A stretch of DNA of 64,000 nt from positions 62,001 to 126,000 of the forward strand of contig NZ_JIBU02000013.1 in assembly GCF_000633595.2 (NCBI RefSeq), in the 5' to 3' direction. Each line of letters opens with the position of its first letter. Positions within the stretch are counted from its first letter, which is position 1. This stretch comes from Clostridium drakei (GTDB lineage Bacteria; Bacillota; Clostridia; Clostridiales; Clostridiaceae). Below are positions 35,844 to 45,083 of the stretch, piece by piece. The translations under genes were made by a program, and so were the position numbers. Below the pieces are notes generated by a model. It made no database searches. It was given only the letters and a program-made list of their open reading frames with translations, and was not told where the DNA came from.

Positions 35844-38114
35844 TTAGTTACTAGTTCGATCAACCTGTAATGTTACATCTATTGTATTAGTACCATTTGA
35901 ATTAATATAGTTATTTATATTTGCTGTAGCTTTGTATTTCTGAGAAGTTCCATCACTTAAAGTTAAATAAGCAGGATTCCAAAGATTTACTCTAACTCGT
36001 CTTATAATAAACTTTCCATCAATCGGATTTATTAAAACAGCTCTAAGTTGCTCTGTAGCTTGTGACATATCATAAACCCCAGTATTAGGTATAGGTATAA
36101 CTACTTGTAATTGACGATTAGTTTTATTTGTTTCCCATGCTTTAGCCGTTGTTATCGCTTGTATTCTTGGAATTATTCCAATTTTAGCTTTAACCTTAGT
36201 ATTGTTTCCTATAGTTCCCTCCAAAGTAACCTTGGAAATTCTGCAATCATCTACTAAATCATTTTCACTGGTTCCAATAAATGTAGAGTCTACATTTACT
36301 GATTTTGTCCATGTTACTTTTACTGGTTTCTTAGTTGTTGGATCCATCACTGTTGTTGGATAATCTGATCCTTGAATTATGGCTGCTAATTCTCCTAAAT
36401 CCTTTATATCATCTGTAGGATTATCTGGATTGTCAGGATAATTTGGATCTTTAGGATCCTTTCCACCTTCACCTGTAACAATAAGCATAAGCCCTACTTT
36501 CTTGCTATATCCATTAACAGTTCCTTCATAAGTATAAACTCCAGTAGCATATTTAGTTTCACTTCCCCAGGTTACAGACACACTTTGGGTTGAATTATCA
36601 GTCATTATAGCTGTCAAAGTAGCTGGCAACGTAAAGTCTGATTTTTTTGCTACAGTAATTTTTATATTATTTATAGTTTTTATAGTTTTTGAACTTGTAC
36701 CATTATCACTAACTGTTAAAGTAAGTTTAACCTTTTTACTATAGTTATCAACAGTACCATAAAAAACATACACCCCTGGTTTATTTCCACTTTGGCTTCC
36801 ATAATCCCAGGTAATAGGTACTTGAATTTTAGTTCCATCAGTCATCTGAGCCTCTATAGTACTTGGAACATTAAAGAACTGCCTGCTGCTTGCTGTTTTT
36901 ACTAAATCATCAATTTTGTAAGGTATTGGCTTAACTCTAAGTGTAGCAAGCACAGTTTTATCAGTACCACGAATAGTTCCTGTAAAAGTATATATTCCTG
37001 GTTTGGAAGTATTTATTTTAGTAAGATTCCAATCTACATTAACTTCCTTCTTACTTCCATCACTGGCAGTTACAATCATAGTTGGTCTTGGTGTATATTT
37101 TTCATTTTGAATTATAGTATCAGTAGGATTGTCAATATTAGCTACTGCACTTGGTAAATTTTTAGCAATTTGCTCAGATTCATAACTAACTGCTCCTGGT
37201 CCTCCTAAAACTTTTATGTCATTAATTATATGGGACTTCAAAAAATTCTGTGTAGCATATGACATAGGCGAATCCACAAATATAATTGGTGAAGTAGTTT
37301 TTGAAGCAAGTGCTGAAGCTCCTAAAGAATCAGGAAAATCTTTAGCTGATGAAATATATACAGTATCTATATTTAATTCTCCTAGAAAAGCATCAACTAC
37401 ACCTATATTAGAACTATAAATATCACCACCACCTATTCTCTTTATATTAGGAAGCCCTGATATTACAGAATCGCTTATTTTATCTTGTCCACCTATTACA
37501 TATATCTGATCTGCTTTTTTATATCCTTGAAGATATTTACTTACAGAAGCTGGCATACTATAGGTATCTACAGGAATTACTGGCATCCCTTTAGCTGCTG
37601 CTATAGCTGAAATAGACATACCATCTCTAAAATCATCACTATTTATAAGTACTACTTCATTAGATTTGCTAACTTTTCCTGCTATCTGTATTGCCGTATC
37701 AAATCTATTAGCACCCCCAAGCCTTGTAATCTTAATTCCTCTGGATTTTAAAGAATCTTCTACAGCTTGAGATATAACTCCCTTACCTCCAATTATAAAT
37801 GCATTTTTAACACCTAATCTATTTATTTCTACAGAAGTATAAGGATTTAGAATATCTTTAGATGTAAGTAAAATAGGGGCATCATTCTTTTTAGCTAAAG
37901 GCGCTGCTGCCAAAGCATCCGGAAAATTTTCACCATTTACTATAACTACATTTTGAGAACTTTTCCAACCATCCTGACAAACTTTAGCTGCAGTCTCATA
38001 TCTGTCTGCCCCATTATATCTGGTTGTTATAGTTTCAGCTTTAACCTTCAAAGCTGAAAAACATAAGCTGGCTGCTACAACTGCTACAATAAAAGTTAAT
38101 TTTTTGCTTTTCAA
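35844..38114 (-). CDS. Cell wall protein with three CWB2 repeats and Ig-like (group 4) modules
   Basis: A 756-residue surface protein. A signal peptide (KKLTFIVAVVAASLCFSALKVKAE) is followed by three cell-wall-binding type 2 repeats (about 30-310; RYETAAKVCQDGW, RFDTAIQIAGKV and a third degenerate copy), the anchor that binds anionic wall polymer in clostridia. Next come at least three Ig-like repeats of the pattern 'P.tl.A.m.dG....v.W......pGvYtf.GtV.gy.kkv.ltl.V' (about 340-550), and a unique C-terminal domain. The start is TTG with AGGAGTAG upstream. It is non-covalently anchored, with 15 bp to the upstream CWB2-LRR gene. An S-layer or adhesin role is likely. Confidence 0.86.
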   Translation of the reverse strand: MKSKKLTFIVAVVAASLCFSALKVKAETITTRYNGADRYETAAKVCQDGWKSSQNVVIVNGENFPDALAAAPLAKKNDAPILLTSKDILNPYTSVEINRLGVKNAFIIGGKGVISQAVEDSLKSRGIKITRLGGANRFDTAIQIAGKVSKSNEVVLINSDDFRDGMSISAIAAAKGMPVIPVDTYSMPASVSKYLQGYKKADQIYVIGGQDKISDSVISGLPNIKRIGGGDIYSSNIGVVDAFLGELNIDTVYISSAKDFPDSLGASALASKTTSPIIFVDSPMSYATQNFLKSHIINDIKVLGGPGAVSYESEQIAKNLPSAVANIDNPTDTIIQNEKYTPRPTMIVTASDGSKKEVNVDWNLTKINTSKPGIYTFTGTIRGTDKTVLATLRVKPIPYKIDDLVKTASSRQFFNVPSTIEAQMTDGTKIQVPITWDYGSQSGNKPGVYVFYGTVDNYSKKVKLTLTVSDNGTSSKTIKTINNIKITVAKKSDFTLPATLTAIMTDNSTQSVSVTWGSETKYATGVYTYEGTVNGYSKKVGLMLIVTGEGGKDPKDPNYPDNPDNPTDDIKDLGELAAIIQGSDYPTTVMDPTTKKPVKVTWTKSVNVDSTFIGTSENDLVDDCRISKVTLEGTIGNNTKVKAKIGIIPRIQAITTAKAWETNKTNRQLQVVIPIPNTGVYDMSQATEQLRAVLINPIDGKFIIRRVRVNLWNPAYLTLSDGTSQKYKATANINNYINSNGTNTIDVTLQVDRTSN

Positions 38115-38129
38115 TATTACTACTCCTTT

Positions 38130-40871
38130 CTAAATTTCTTCTAAAACTGCATCTACAGCATTAAAGAAATCTTTATAATTCTGGTACATTGTTATTTTTT
38201 GTGAAGCTAAATCACTATCCTTTTGAATTTCCTCAAGTGCATGTTGAAGATTTTTTATATCCTTGTTACTTGAATAATTTGGCGTTTCATATGATGCCTC
38301 TTGAAGCTGTTCTTTAATCTTTTCCACATCGTTATTGTATTTTTGTACTAAATTTCTATAATAATCATATCTATAATCTGAATAGATATAATTTATTTTT
38401 CCTATTAGCTTTTCTTTTTCTATAGGTTTAGATGCAGATGAAAGTTGTATTTCCAAATCCTTAACCTTTTTATTCATAGAATCTTTTTTACTCATTTCCT
38501 CTACATTATAGTTAATACTATTTAATTGGTTTTTAAAGCTGTCTATATACCCTTGATTCATACCACTTAAAGACATTCCATAAGTAATCCAATCTCTGTT
38601 TCTATAAAGATCTTGCAATTGACCATCATATGTTCCTAAATCATATGCATGGTATAGTTTTCTATATCTAAGTTTAGTATAATTTCCATAGTTATACATG
38701 CTTTGAAAATTGGAAATTTCATCCTTAATTTGAGCATCAATTGTAGCATCACTATCATATGAGTTAGTACCTATAATTGATGATACATCAAAATCTTTAT
38801 AATATAGAGATTTTGTAATATCCAATATTGGTGTATAGTCTTTTATAGGATTATCCTCTATATAAAGAGTAGTTAAATGTGTAAGTCCACTAAGGGCAGA
38901 TACATCATCTATTTTATCATTGCTAGCATTTAAATATTTAAGATCAGTTAATTTTTTTAAGGATTTTAAATCATCACTGTCTATAGAGCTGTTATAGCTT
39001 ATATCTAAATAAGTTATACCTGTCAATTTTTCTATAAAATCCAAATCATATAAATCACAACGACTTAATTTTAATGTGGTCATATTAGTTAAATCCTTTA
39101 AGCTATCCAAACTACCAACATAATTACCATTTAAGTTCAAAGATACTAAGCTTGTCATATCTTTTAAATTACTAAGACTTGTTATTCTATTTTTATTGCT
39201 AGAATAATCATCCAAAATACTATTACTTAGATCTAAAGAAACAATATGCTTTAACTTTTTAAAAACATTATCACTAGTTTCACCATATTCTGTAGCATTT
39301 TCTTCCTTGTACATATTCCTTGAATGGTCAAGATCAGATATCTGGTTATCACTCAAATTAACTTCTTTAAGATTTACTAAATTTGAAATATAAGATATAT
39401 CTTCTATATTATTATGACTTAAATTAAGATTTTCAAGTTCATCTAACCTTACAATAGGACTTATATCCTTTATTTGATTGTAGCTCAAATTTAAACTTTT
39501 AAGATGGATTAAATTTTCAAGTCCTGAAATACTTAATATATTCTGATTAGTGAGATCTAAAGAAGTTATTCCTTTTACATCTGAAAAATATATATTTCTA
39601 TCATGAATGTTCAATTTGTCTCTTATAACTTTTTCAAAAGCTTTATCTGGAAATTTAACAGAATCTGAATCCGATTTAAATCCTATCACATTATCAAAAG
39701 CTATGTTACCAAAAATTTCACTTACTCTTGTTCCTGGCATTACTCCTTCTCCTCCAAGAACTGTGAGATATTCAGGATTTACAGAATCACTTCCATAATT
39801 AGGAATTTTGCTTAAAATAAAATCTTTTATTATCCCCGAATTAGACGAAGCAGAAAGTATTATAGGAGATTTTGTTTTGGCAGCAAGTGCTGCTCCAGAC
39901 AATGCATCTGCAAAACCTTCTCCTGAAGCTAAGTACAAATTATTAATACTTAACATATCACCTTTAACAAAATATTGAGTTTGTTTATTATTATCATCAC
40001 TGCTGTCTTTATTTTGTGTGCTTGTACCATTGGATTTTTGCATAAATCTTGCTATGGCATTTATATTTCTATAATATTTGTCCTTTCCTTCGATCCTTTC
40101 CACATTATTTCCTTCACCTTCAAATTCATTAACTACATTATCAGTTACTACATCACTAGCTCCCATTACAAAAACATGGTAATCTCTAAAAGTTCCTGAA
40201 CTTGTGTTAGCACTGCTGCTGCTTGAACTACTATTGCTACTATTATCATATTCACTATTTTTTATAGTATTTAGACTTCTTATATACTTTTTTGTCACAT
40301 CAGGCACATAATTCTTAGGAACTAAAAGCACAGGAACTCCCATAGCTGCAGCAGCAGGTCCTATAGATAAAGCATCTGCGTAATCTTCTCCTGTAGCTAC
40401 TGTAAGTGCTTCTACTTTACCAAACTTTTCAGCTATTTTTACTGAAGTTTCATATCTATCTGACCCTGATAGTCTTTCAGTCTGTATACCTTGATTCTGT
40501 AATTGTGCTTCTATAGAACCACTTATAGAGCCTTGTCCACCTATTAAAAATACCTTTCCAACATGAAGCTGCTTAATTTCATCCATAACATTTGCTGGCA
40601 TAGAATTACTATAAGTTAAAAGTATCGGAGCATCATACTTTTTAGCAAGAGGAACTGAACTTAAAGCATCTGGATAATTTTCTCCACAAGCAATAACTGC
40701 ATAATAAGAAGATGACCACCCATCTTGTGCTACCTTAATACAAGTATCATATCTATCACTTCCTCCTAATCTTTTCATAGTAGGAAATGATGCTTGTACT
40801 GTATGTGGAAATGCAGTACCTAGAACAAAAGTCAGTATTAAAATTGCTATATTTTTCCTTCTTCTAATCAC
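38130..40871 (-). CDS. Cell wall protein with CWB2 repeats and leucine-rich repeats
   Basis: A 913-residue surface protein. Translation is assigned to the GTG at 40871, which has GGAGG 7-8 nt upstream and starts a clean signal peptide (MIRRRKNIAILILTFVLG). An upstream in-frame ATG would bury it. Three CWB2 repeats (about 30-410; RYDTCIKVAQDGW, RYETSVKIAEKF, third one degenerate and interrupted by a Ser-rich insert) anchor it to the wall. About ten leucine-rich repeats follow (about 430-690; LKSLNLSYNQIKDIS, LENLNLSHNNIEDIS), then a helical C-terminal domain. LRRs suggest protein binding, for example adhesion. A sigma-28-like site lies upstream, hinting at co-regulation with flagella. Confidence 0.86.
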   Translation of the reverse strand: MIRRRKNIAILILTFVLGTAFPHTVQASFPTMKRLGGSDRYDTCIKVAQDGWSSSYYAVIACGENYPDALSSVPLAKKYDAPILLTYSNSMPANVMDEIKQLHVGKVFLIGGQGSISGSIEAQLQNQGIQTERLSGSDRYETSVKIAEKFGKVEALTVATGEDYADALSIGPAAAAMGVPVLLVPKNYVPDVTKKYIRSLNTIKNSEYDNSSNSSSSSSSANTSSGTFRDYHVFVMGASDVVTDNVVNEFEGEGNNVERIEGKDKYYRNINAIARFMQKSNGTSTQNKDSSDDNNKQTQYFVKGDMLSINNLYLASGEGFADALSGAALAAKTKSPIILSASSNSGIIKDFILSKIPNYGSDSVNPEYLTVLGGEGVMPGTRVSEIFGNIAFDNVIGFKSDSDSVKFPDKAFEKVIRDKLNIHDRNIYFSDVKGITSLDLTNQNILSISGLENLIHLKSLNLSYNQIKDISPIVRLDELENLNLSHNNIEDISYISNLVNLKEVNLSDNQISDLDHSRNMYKEENATEYGETSDNVFKKLKHIVSLDLSNSILDDYSSNKNRITSLSNLKDMTSLVSLNLNGNYVGSLDSLKDLTNMTTLKLSRCDLYDLDFIEKLTGITYLDISYNSSIDSDDLKSLKKLTDLKYLNASNDKIDDVSALSGLTHLTTLYIEDNPIKDYTPILDITKSLYYKDFDVSSIIGTNSYDSDATIDAQIKDEISNFQSMYNYGNYTKLRYRKLYHAYDLGTYDGQLQDLYRNRDWITYGMSLSGMNQGYIDSFKNQLNSINYNVEEMSKKDSMNKKVKDLEIQLSSASKPIEKEKLIGKINYIYSDYRYDYYRNLVQKYNNDVEKIKEQLQEASYETPNYSSNKDIKNLQHALEEIQKDSDLASQKITMYQNYKDFFNAVDAVLEEI

Positions 40872-40931
40872 TTTTTTTCCTCCAAATGTAAAATATAAAT
40901 TTATATCAAAAAACATACTCTATTTATATTA

Positions 40932-40958
40932 TTATCGAACAATGTTTAATTATCCTTA
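40932..40958 (-). promoter_or_regulatory. Candidate sigma-28 promoter of the CWB2-LRR gene
   Basis: On the minus strand, TAAG (40955-40958), 15 bp, then TTCGATAA (40932-40939). The -10 matches six of eight bases of GCCGATAA and the -35 matches three of four of TAAA. It lies about 60 bp upstream of the GTG start. Confidence 0.4.
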
Positions 40959-41003
40959 ATCACTATTTAGAGGATAATTATACCACATATTACAAAATTC
41001 ATC

Positions 41004-41044
41004 AAAAAAATCTAGGAATATGCACAAGCATCTTATCCTAGATT
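41004..41044 (-). terminator. Terminator after the 112-residue hypothetical gene
   Basis: A 9-bp stem AATCTAGGA/TCCTAGATT (41009-41017 and 41036-41044) is followed on the minus strand by seven T. Confidence 0.8.
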
Positions 41045-41056
41045 TAAATTCTTTAT

Positions 41057-41395
41057 TTAAAACATCTTAGTCTCATAAGGTTCTATTTTAACATACACTT
41101 CAAACATTTCCAAAGCTTGCTTTTCAGTTATCTGTCTATTTACCAATTTTCTGTGTAAAATATACAGATTAGCATTCATGTCCGGATCAGTAGTTTTTGT
41201 TTCTTTCATTTTCTTTAATATTCTCTCCTCAAGAGATAGACTATTTATACTTAACTCTTCCTCTAACAGATTAAATAATCTTTCCGCTTCTTTTCTTACA
41301 CTCTTTTCTTTGCTTGTAATTTTTATAGTACTTAAACCATTCCTTACTTTTTCTATAAGCTGTCTATCTATGTACATTTTTCCTTCATTATCCAA
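41057..41395 (-). CDS. Hypothetical helical protein
   Basis: A 112-residue soluble, charged, helix-rich protein (KVRNGLSTIKITSKEKSVRKEAERLFNLLEEELSINSL). It has no signal, membrane segment or recognised motif. The start may be TTG (41395, GGTGG upstream) or an ATG six codons in (AAGGA upstream). It has its own terminator and is divergent from ssb. Function unknown. Confidence 0.65.
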   Translation of the reverse strand: MDNEGKMYIDRQLIEKVRNGLSTIKITSKEKSVRKEAERLFNLLEEELSINSLSLEERILKKMKETKTTDPDMNANLYILHRKLVNRQITEKQALEMFEVYVKIEPYETKMF

Positions 41396-41761
41396 ATTAC
41401 ATTACCACCTTTATATTCTTAACTTAGTATATAATAGTAAACTTCATTAATTTTATTTTATCAACTAATTTACCTCTATGTCAATTGAATATGTCAATTA
41501 AATATAATTTATTTAATAAAAATTTTATTTATTTTTAACAATATATATACATTGTTAGAAAATATTCAATAATTTTACACTAAATATGTAAAATTTATAG
41601 GCATATAAAAGACAAATGAAATTTTTAATACGTATACACCATAATGATTTTAAAATATATAGTTGTAAAAAATATATTTTCATAATGTCACCTTGTTGTG
41701 ATTAATATTTACACGTATGGTTATAATTTCCTATGAGAAAATTAATAGGGAGGTCTATAAA
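41396..41761. other. Divergent intergenic region
   Basis: About 365 bp of very A+T-rich DNA lie between the hypothetical gene and ssb. A TATAAT at 41722-41727 could be the -10 of ssb but lacks a good -35. The ssb ribosome site GGGAGG is at 41748-41753. No RNA structure or gene is convincing here. Confidence 0.5.
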
Positions 41762-42094
41762 TTGAATAAAGTAATGCTTATAGGAAGACTCACTAGAGAT
41801 TCTAAAATTATAAAATTGCAAAATAGCTCAAGAGGTGCTGTAAAATTCACATTAGCTGTGGATAGAAGTTTTGCCAAGAATAAAGAAAACAATGCAGACT
41901 TCATTGATATAGCATATTGGAGTGATCATCCTGACAAAATGTACTCTTACCTCACTAAGGGAAAATTAGTGGCTATAAGTGGAAAAATAGCCAGTGGAAG
42001 TTATACTGATAATAATAATGAAAAAAAATATTTCACTATGGTTCAAGCAGATACAATTAGGTTCTTAGAAAGTAAAAAAGATAAGGCTATGTAG
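41762..42094 (+). CDS. ssb: Single-stranded DNA-binding protein (short paralogue)
   Basis: A 110-residue OB-fold SSB: NKVMLIGRLTRDSKI, KFTLAVDRSF, DFIDIAYWSD and GKLVAISGKIASGSYTDNN are family hallmarks. It stops right after the OB fold, so the acidic C-terminal tip (DDDIPF-like) that recruits replication proteins is missing. This suggests an accessory SSB rather than the main replication one. The start is TTG, set by GGGAGG 8 nt upstream; an in-frame ATG 15 codons earlier lies before the ribosome site. It is one of only three plus-strand genes in the window and sits beside a MITE-like repeat. Confidence 0.85.
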   Translation: MNKVMLIGRLTRDSKIIKLQNSSRGAVKFTLAVDRSFAKNKENNADFIDIAYWSDHPDKMYSYLTKGKLVAISGKIASGSYTDNNNEKKYFTMVQADTIRFLESKKDKAM

Positions 42095-42155
42095 AAAAAT
42101 ATAGTAATTAATTCAGCTTTCGCAGTTTAAAAATAATACAACACAATATTTTTGA

Positions 42156-42316
42156 GATGACAGAGAACAGTAAAGGAGGGTTTTTCTTCGTTTCACTAAA
42201 GTGAAACATTGCCTGACTTATATAAATTTGAAGCTTCTTTTGCGTTAGAAAAACAAACTTTGAAATTAATTTTCTGACGGAAGGAATAAAACTCACATTA
42301 ATTGTCCTCTGTCCTC
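42156..42316. repeat. MITE-like short repeat with terminal inverted repeats
   Basis: Terminal repeats GATGACAGAGAACAGT (42156-42171) and ATTGTCCTCTGTCCTC (42301-42316) are inverted copies with three mismatches. An internal perfect hairpin GTTTCACT-AA-AGTGAAAC lies at 42190-42207. No transposase is encoded; a short minus-strand frame across it looks like translated repeat. It is probably a non-autonomous mobile or interspersed element. Confidence 0.55.
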
Positions 42317-42398
42317 AGAAACTCTATCAATTGTCAACTTTACACAACATTAGTTATTATTAAGTTTATATTATATGCGATTTACATATAAATTTCAC

Positions 42399-42803
42399 CT
42401 ATATATAAAGCATCAGTTGAACAAATTCCTTCAACTCTAACAAATGCTTTTCAATTATTTGCTTCACTATTTCTAAATTTACAGCTTGATAATCATGAAC
42501 TGCTATGTTCCTAAATCCAACCATAGCCTTCAAATTTTTCATAAGTTTTTCATCTATAATGTTGTTACTATAAAGCACTTCAAAAGCATCTCTGCTATTT
42601 TGCGGAATTCCAAGTTTTTTTTCAGAAACAATGTGCATTGCTAAATCTATAGATGCTTCACAAGCTCTTTGTATATTTAAAATTATAGAATCCTGTTTTG
42701 TATAATTCTTTAGGTTCTCAAAATTATTTTCATACTCTTCATTTATCCTCTTTATGCATCTTTCTATAACTGATATTTTATTCAGTATAACATCTTTACT
42801 CAT
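42399..42803 (-). CDS. hepT: HepT-type toxin (HEPN domain, DUF86)
   Basis: A 134-residue all-helical HEPN ribonuclease toxin. The catalytic Rx4HxY motif is present as RNIAVHDY near residues 104-111, with the upstream QRACEASIDLAMHIVSEKKL helix typical of DUF86. In the characterised MntA/HepT system HepT cleaves RNA and is silenced by AMPylation of the motif tyrosine; here that Tyr is present. It overlaps mntA by 8 bp and has a GAGGGGGC ribosome site. Operon order (antitoxin first) fits. Confidence 0.9.
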   Translation of the reverse strand: MSKDVILNKISVIERCIKRINEEYENNFENLKNYTKQDSIILNIQRACEASIDLAMHIVSEKKLGIPQNSRDAFEVLYSNNIIDEKLMKNLKAMVGFRNIAVHDYQAVNLEIVKQIIEKHLLELKEFVQLMLYI

Positions 42804-43206
42804 ATATATGCCCCCTCTGCTTTATACTATTTAAAATTATCTCCCTTTCCTCATTTAATAAAGCATAATCTTTAAACACATACATTTCAAAATACATTCT
42901 TCTTTTATCATCTGAACAATATATTACTTTTCCTTTTCCCACTATCTGTGCCTTAAATACTGTAGATGCATTTTTTAAGTTAATCAAATCTACATCTCGT
43001 TTTAGTATATCTGCTAATTCCTGTGCTAGCATAAAAACTTCATATTCAGTAATTTTTTTATCACTCATAAAAGCAATATCTATATCACTATCTTCTCTAA
43101 AAACTCCATTTACACTTGAACCAAATAAATATATTAAATAAGGCTTAATGTTTTCAACAAGAAAATCAGTTATTTTTTCTATATTAATATTTAAATTCTG
43201 TTTCAT
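42796..43206 (-). CDS. mntA: MntA-type nucleotidyltransferase antitoxin
   Basis: A 136-residue minimal nucleotidyltransferase. The signature LFGSSVNGVFREDSDIDIAF (about 27-46) carries the GS and DxD metal-binding residues. Family members transfer AMP to a tyrosine of HepT to neutralise it. The C-terminal part has LADILKRDVDLINLKNAS with a further acidic residue. It lies directly upstream of hepT with an 8-bp overlap. Such pairs act in phage defence or stabilise genomic islands; which applies here is unknown. Confidence 0.9.
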   Translation of the reverse strand: MKQNLNINIEKITDFLVENIKPYLIYLFGSSVNGVFREDSDIDIAFMSDKKITEYEVFMLAQELADILKRDVDLINLKNASTVFKAQIVGKGKVIYCSDDKRRMYFEMYVFKDYALLNEEREIILNSIKQRGHIYE

Positions 43207-43341
43207 AACTCTCCTCCCATCTTATTATATATTTTACCACATACTCTTTTCTTTAAACAAAAAACTAACAAAATGCATACTATACATATTGTTAGTCTTA
43301 ATTGATAATATTTAACCTTGTACATAGATAAATTAGCACTT

Positions 43342-43509
43342 TTATCCTCTTGAATCAAAATTTTGTCCAACATTAGGATCTGAAATCATTTCTGTCATTT
43401 CTTTTGCATTTTGTTTTCCACTATCCATAGCCATTTTCATCACTGATATACTAGCCTCTTCCATTACCTTACATTGACTCATTCCAACTGCTAATGACGC
43501 TATATCCAT
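43342..43509 (-). CDS. YjfB-like putative motility peptide
   Basis: A 55-residue protein MDIASLAVGMSQCKVMEEAS...MKMAMDSGKQNAKEMTEMI, matching the YjfB family (putative motility proteins found near chemotaxis and flagellar genes). The ATG at 43509 is chosen because GGGGATGGG lies just upstream and family members begin MDIA. B. subtilis yjfB belongs to the sigma-D regulon. Here it lies among flagellar glycan and surface genes. Biochemical function is unknown. Confidence 0.75.
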   Translation of the reverse strand: MDIASLAVGMSQCKVMEEASISVMKMAMDSGKQNAKEMTEMISDPNVGQNFDSRG

Positions 43510-43592
43510 ATTCCCATCCCCTTTTAATAATTTTTCCAACTTATTACTATATTTCGTTGATTTAATAATTATCTTAAGTATACCTTTTATAT

Positions 43593-43823
43593 TTATATAT
43601 ATCTGCTTTCCTCATCAATACCCTTAATTTGTGATTCTAAATATTTGATTTTCTTATTTAATTCTTCTCTTTCCTTGATACTAATATTATTCCCTGCATT
43701 TTGTGCAATGCGCTTCATTTCTAACAATTTTCTTTCCATAATATCAAGCATTTTGATTCTATACTTTACCCACTCTAACTCTTCCTGCAACTTTTTTAAA
43801 TTTTCATCTTCTTCATATATCAC
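43593..43823 (-). CDS. Small coiled-coil protein
   Basis: A 76-residue, highly charged, nearly all-helical protein (DENLKKLQEELEWVKYRIKMLDIMERKLLEMKRIAQ) with two heptad segments. It starts at GTG with a weak GAAGAG site 9 nt upstream. No family is recognised. It lies upstream of yjfB-like and downstream of the glycan genes, so a motility link is only positional. Confidence 0.6.
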   Translation of the reverse strand: MIYEEDENLKKLQEELEWVKYRIKMLDIMERKLLEMKRIAQNAGNNISIKEREELNKKIKYLESQIKGIDEESRYI

Positions 43824-44026
43824 TTAATCAACTCTTCTCTTAATGTACACTTAATAATTATTAATATTCTTACAAACTTAACATACTAAATAAATATACA
43901 ATTATTTTTCTTTTTCACTAAATTTAGTATGAATTTCACATTTTGCTGACAAAACAATATTTTCTACACTATATATTTTACCATATTTACTTTCATTTAA
44001 TTGTTATAAATTCAATATATAAATTA

Positions 44027-45034
44027 TTACTTCAATAATTTAGTAACTCTTATCCACTGTTCTGTTTCTTCAATTCCTTGTTCTAAAGTATATTGTGGTT
44101 CCCAACCAATTGAACTTTTAGCTTTTTCATAATTACACTTCAATTTCATTATTTCACTCTGAGGATGAATATGTTTTATGTGTTTTATGCAAACTCTATC
44201 CTTTGTAATAACTTCTGCTAATTTATTTATAGTAACATCTCTTCCAGTTCCTGCATTTACTATTTGCCCATTCACTTTTTCAGAATAGCCTGACATAACT
44301 ACGAATCTTGCACAATCCTTAACATAAAGTAAATCTCGTGTTTGTTCACCTGATCCATATATATTTATATCTCTACCATGAATTGAATTATTTATAAAAA
44401 TTGCTACAACTCCTCCTTCTCCACCAGTTTTCTGAAATGGACCATAAGTATTAAAAGGTCTTATAACTACAGTTGGCAGCTTATATGCATTATAATAGGA
44501 TAATACCATATTTTCTGCTGCTATTTTACTTCCTCCATAGGGAGATACAGGCTTTATAGGATGATCTTCAGAAATTCCTGTTTCATTTGCTATATCATAT
44601 ACCATACAAGTACTCATAAATACCACCTTACATGGATAAGTATCCTCTGAAGAATCTAGAATCCAACCGTCTCCATCCATTCTTCCATTCTTACCAAACA
44701 TTTGTACTTTTGCTCTTTCAAGTATGTTGAAGGTTCCAACAGTATCATTAAAAAATGTGGTTCTTGGATCATCTATACTGTCTTGAACATTTATAGATGC
44801 TGCTAAATGATATACTATATCAAATTTTTCTTTAAATACTTGTTCTAAAATTTTATTATCTTTTATGTCTCCAATTATAAATTTAAAATTCTCATTGTTC
44901 TTAAACTCTTCTATGTTTTCCATTCTTCCATTAGATAGATTATCCAAAGCCACTATTTTATGATTATCTTCTAGTAATCTTTTTACTACCCAACGACCTA
45001 TAAATCCAGCTCCTCCAGTTACTAAAATATTCAT
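44027..45034 (-). CDS. NAD-dependent nucleotide-sugar epimerase/dehydratase
   Basis: A 335-residue extended short-chain dehydrogenase/reductase. The NAD-binding TGGAGFIG lies at 6-13, the catalytic Ser/Thr region MSTCMVY near 140-146, and the catalytic Y166-xxx-K170 in YGGSK. A RPFNTYGP substrate motif follows. An unusual insert of about 26 residues (110-135) precedes the catalytic serine strand. It acts on a UDP- or GDP-sugar; LegB-like 4,6-dehydratase or UDP-sugar 4-epimerase activity are both possible. It is the last gene of the glycan cluster. The ATG has GGAGTGATG upstream. Confidence 0.82.
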   Translation of the reverse strand: MNILVTGGAGFIGRWVVKRLLEDNHKIVALDNLSNGRMENIEEFKNNENFKFIIGDIKDNKILEQVFKEKFDIVYHLAASINVQDSIDDPRTTFFNDTVGTFNILERAKVQMFGKNGRMDGDGWILDSSEDTYPCKVVFMSTCMVYDIANETGISEDHPIKPVSPYGGSKIAAENMVLSYYNAYKLPTVVIRPFNTYGPFQKTGGEGGVVAIFINNSIHGRDINIYGSGEQTRDLLYVKDCARFVVMSGYSEKVNGQIVNAGTGRDVTINKLAEVITKDRVCIKHIKHIHPQSEIMKLKCNYEKAKSSIGWEPQYTLEQGIEETEQWIRVTKLLK

Positions 45035-45083
45035 TACTCATCACTCCATATCAAAAATTTTGCAGTTATAACTAGAATAAAAT

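Noticed and set aside
42108-42296. A 62-codon minus-strand frame over the MITE-like repeat
   Set aside because: It is translation of repeat DNA, without a ribosome site or promoter.
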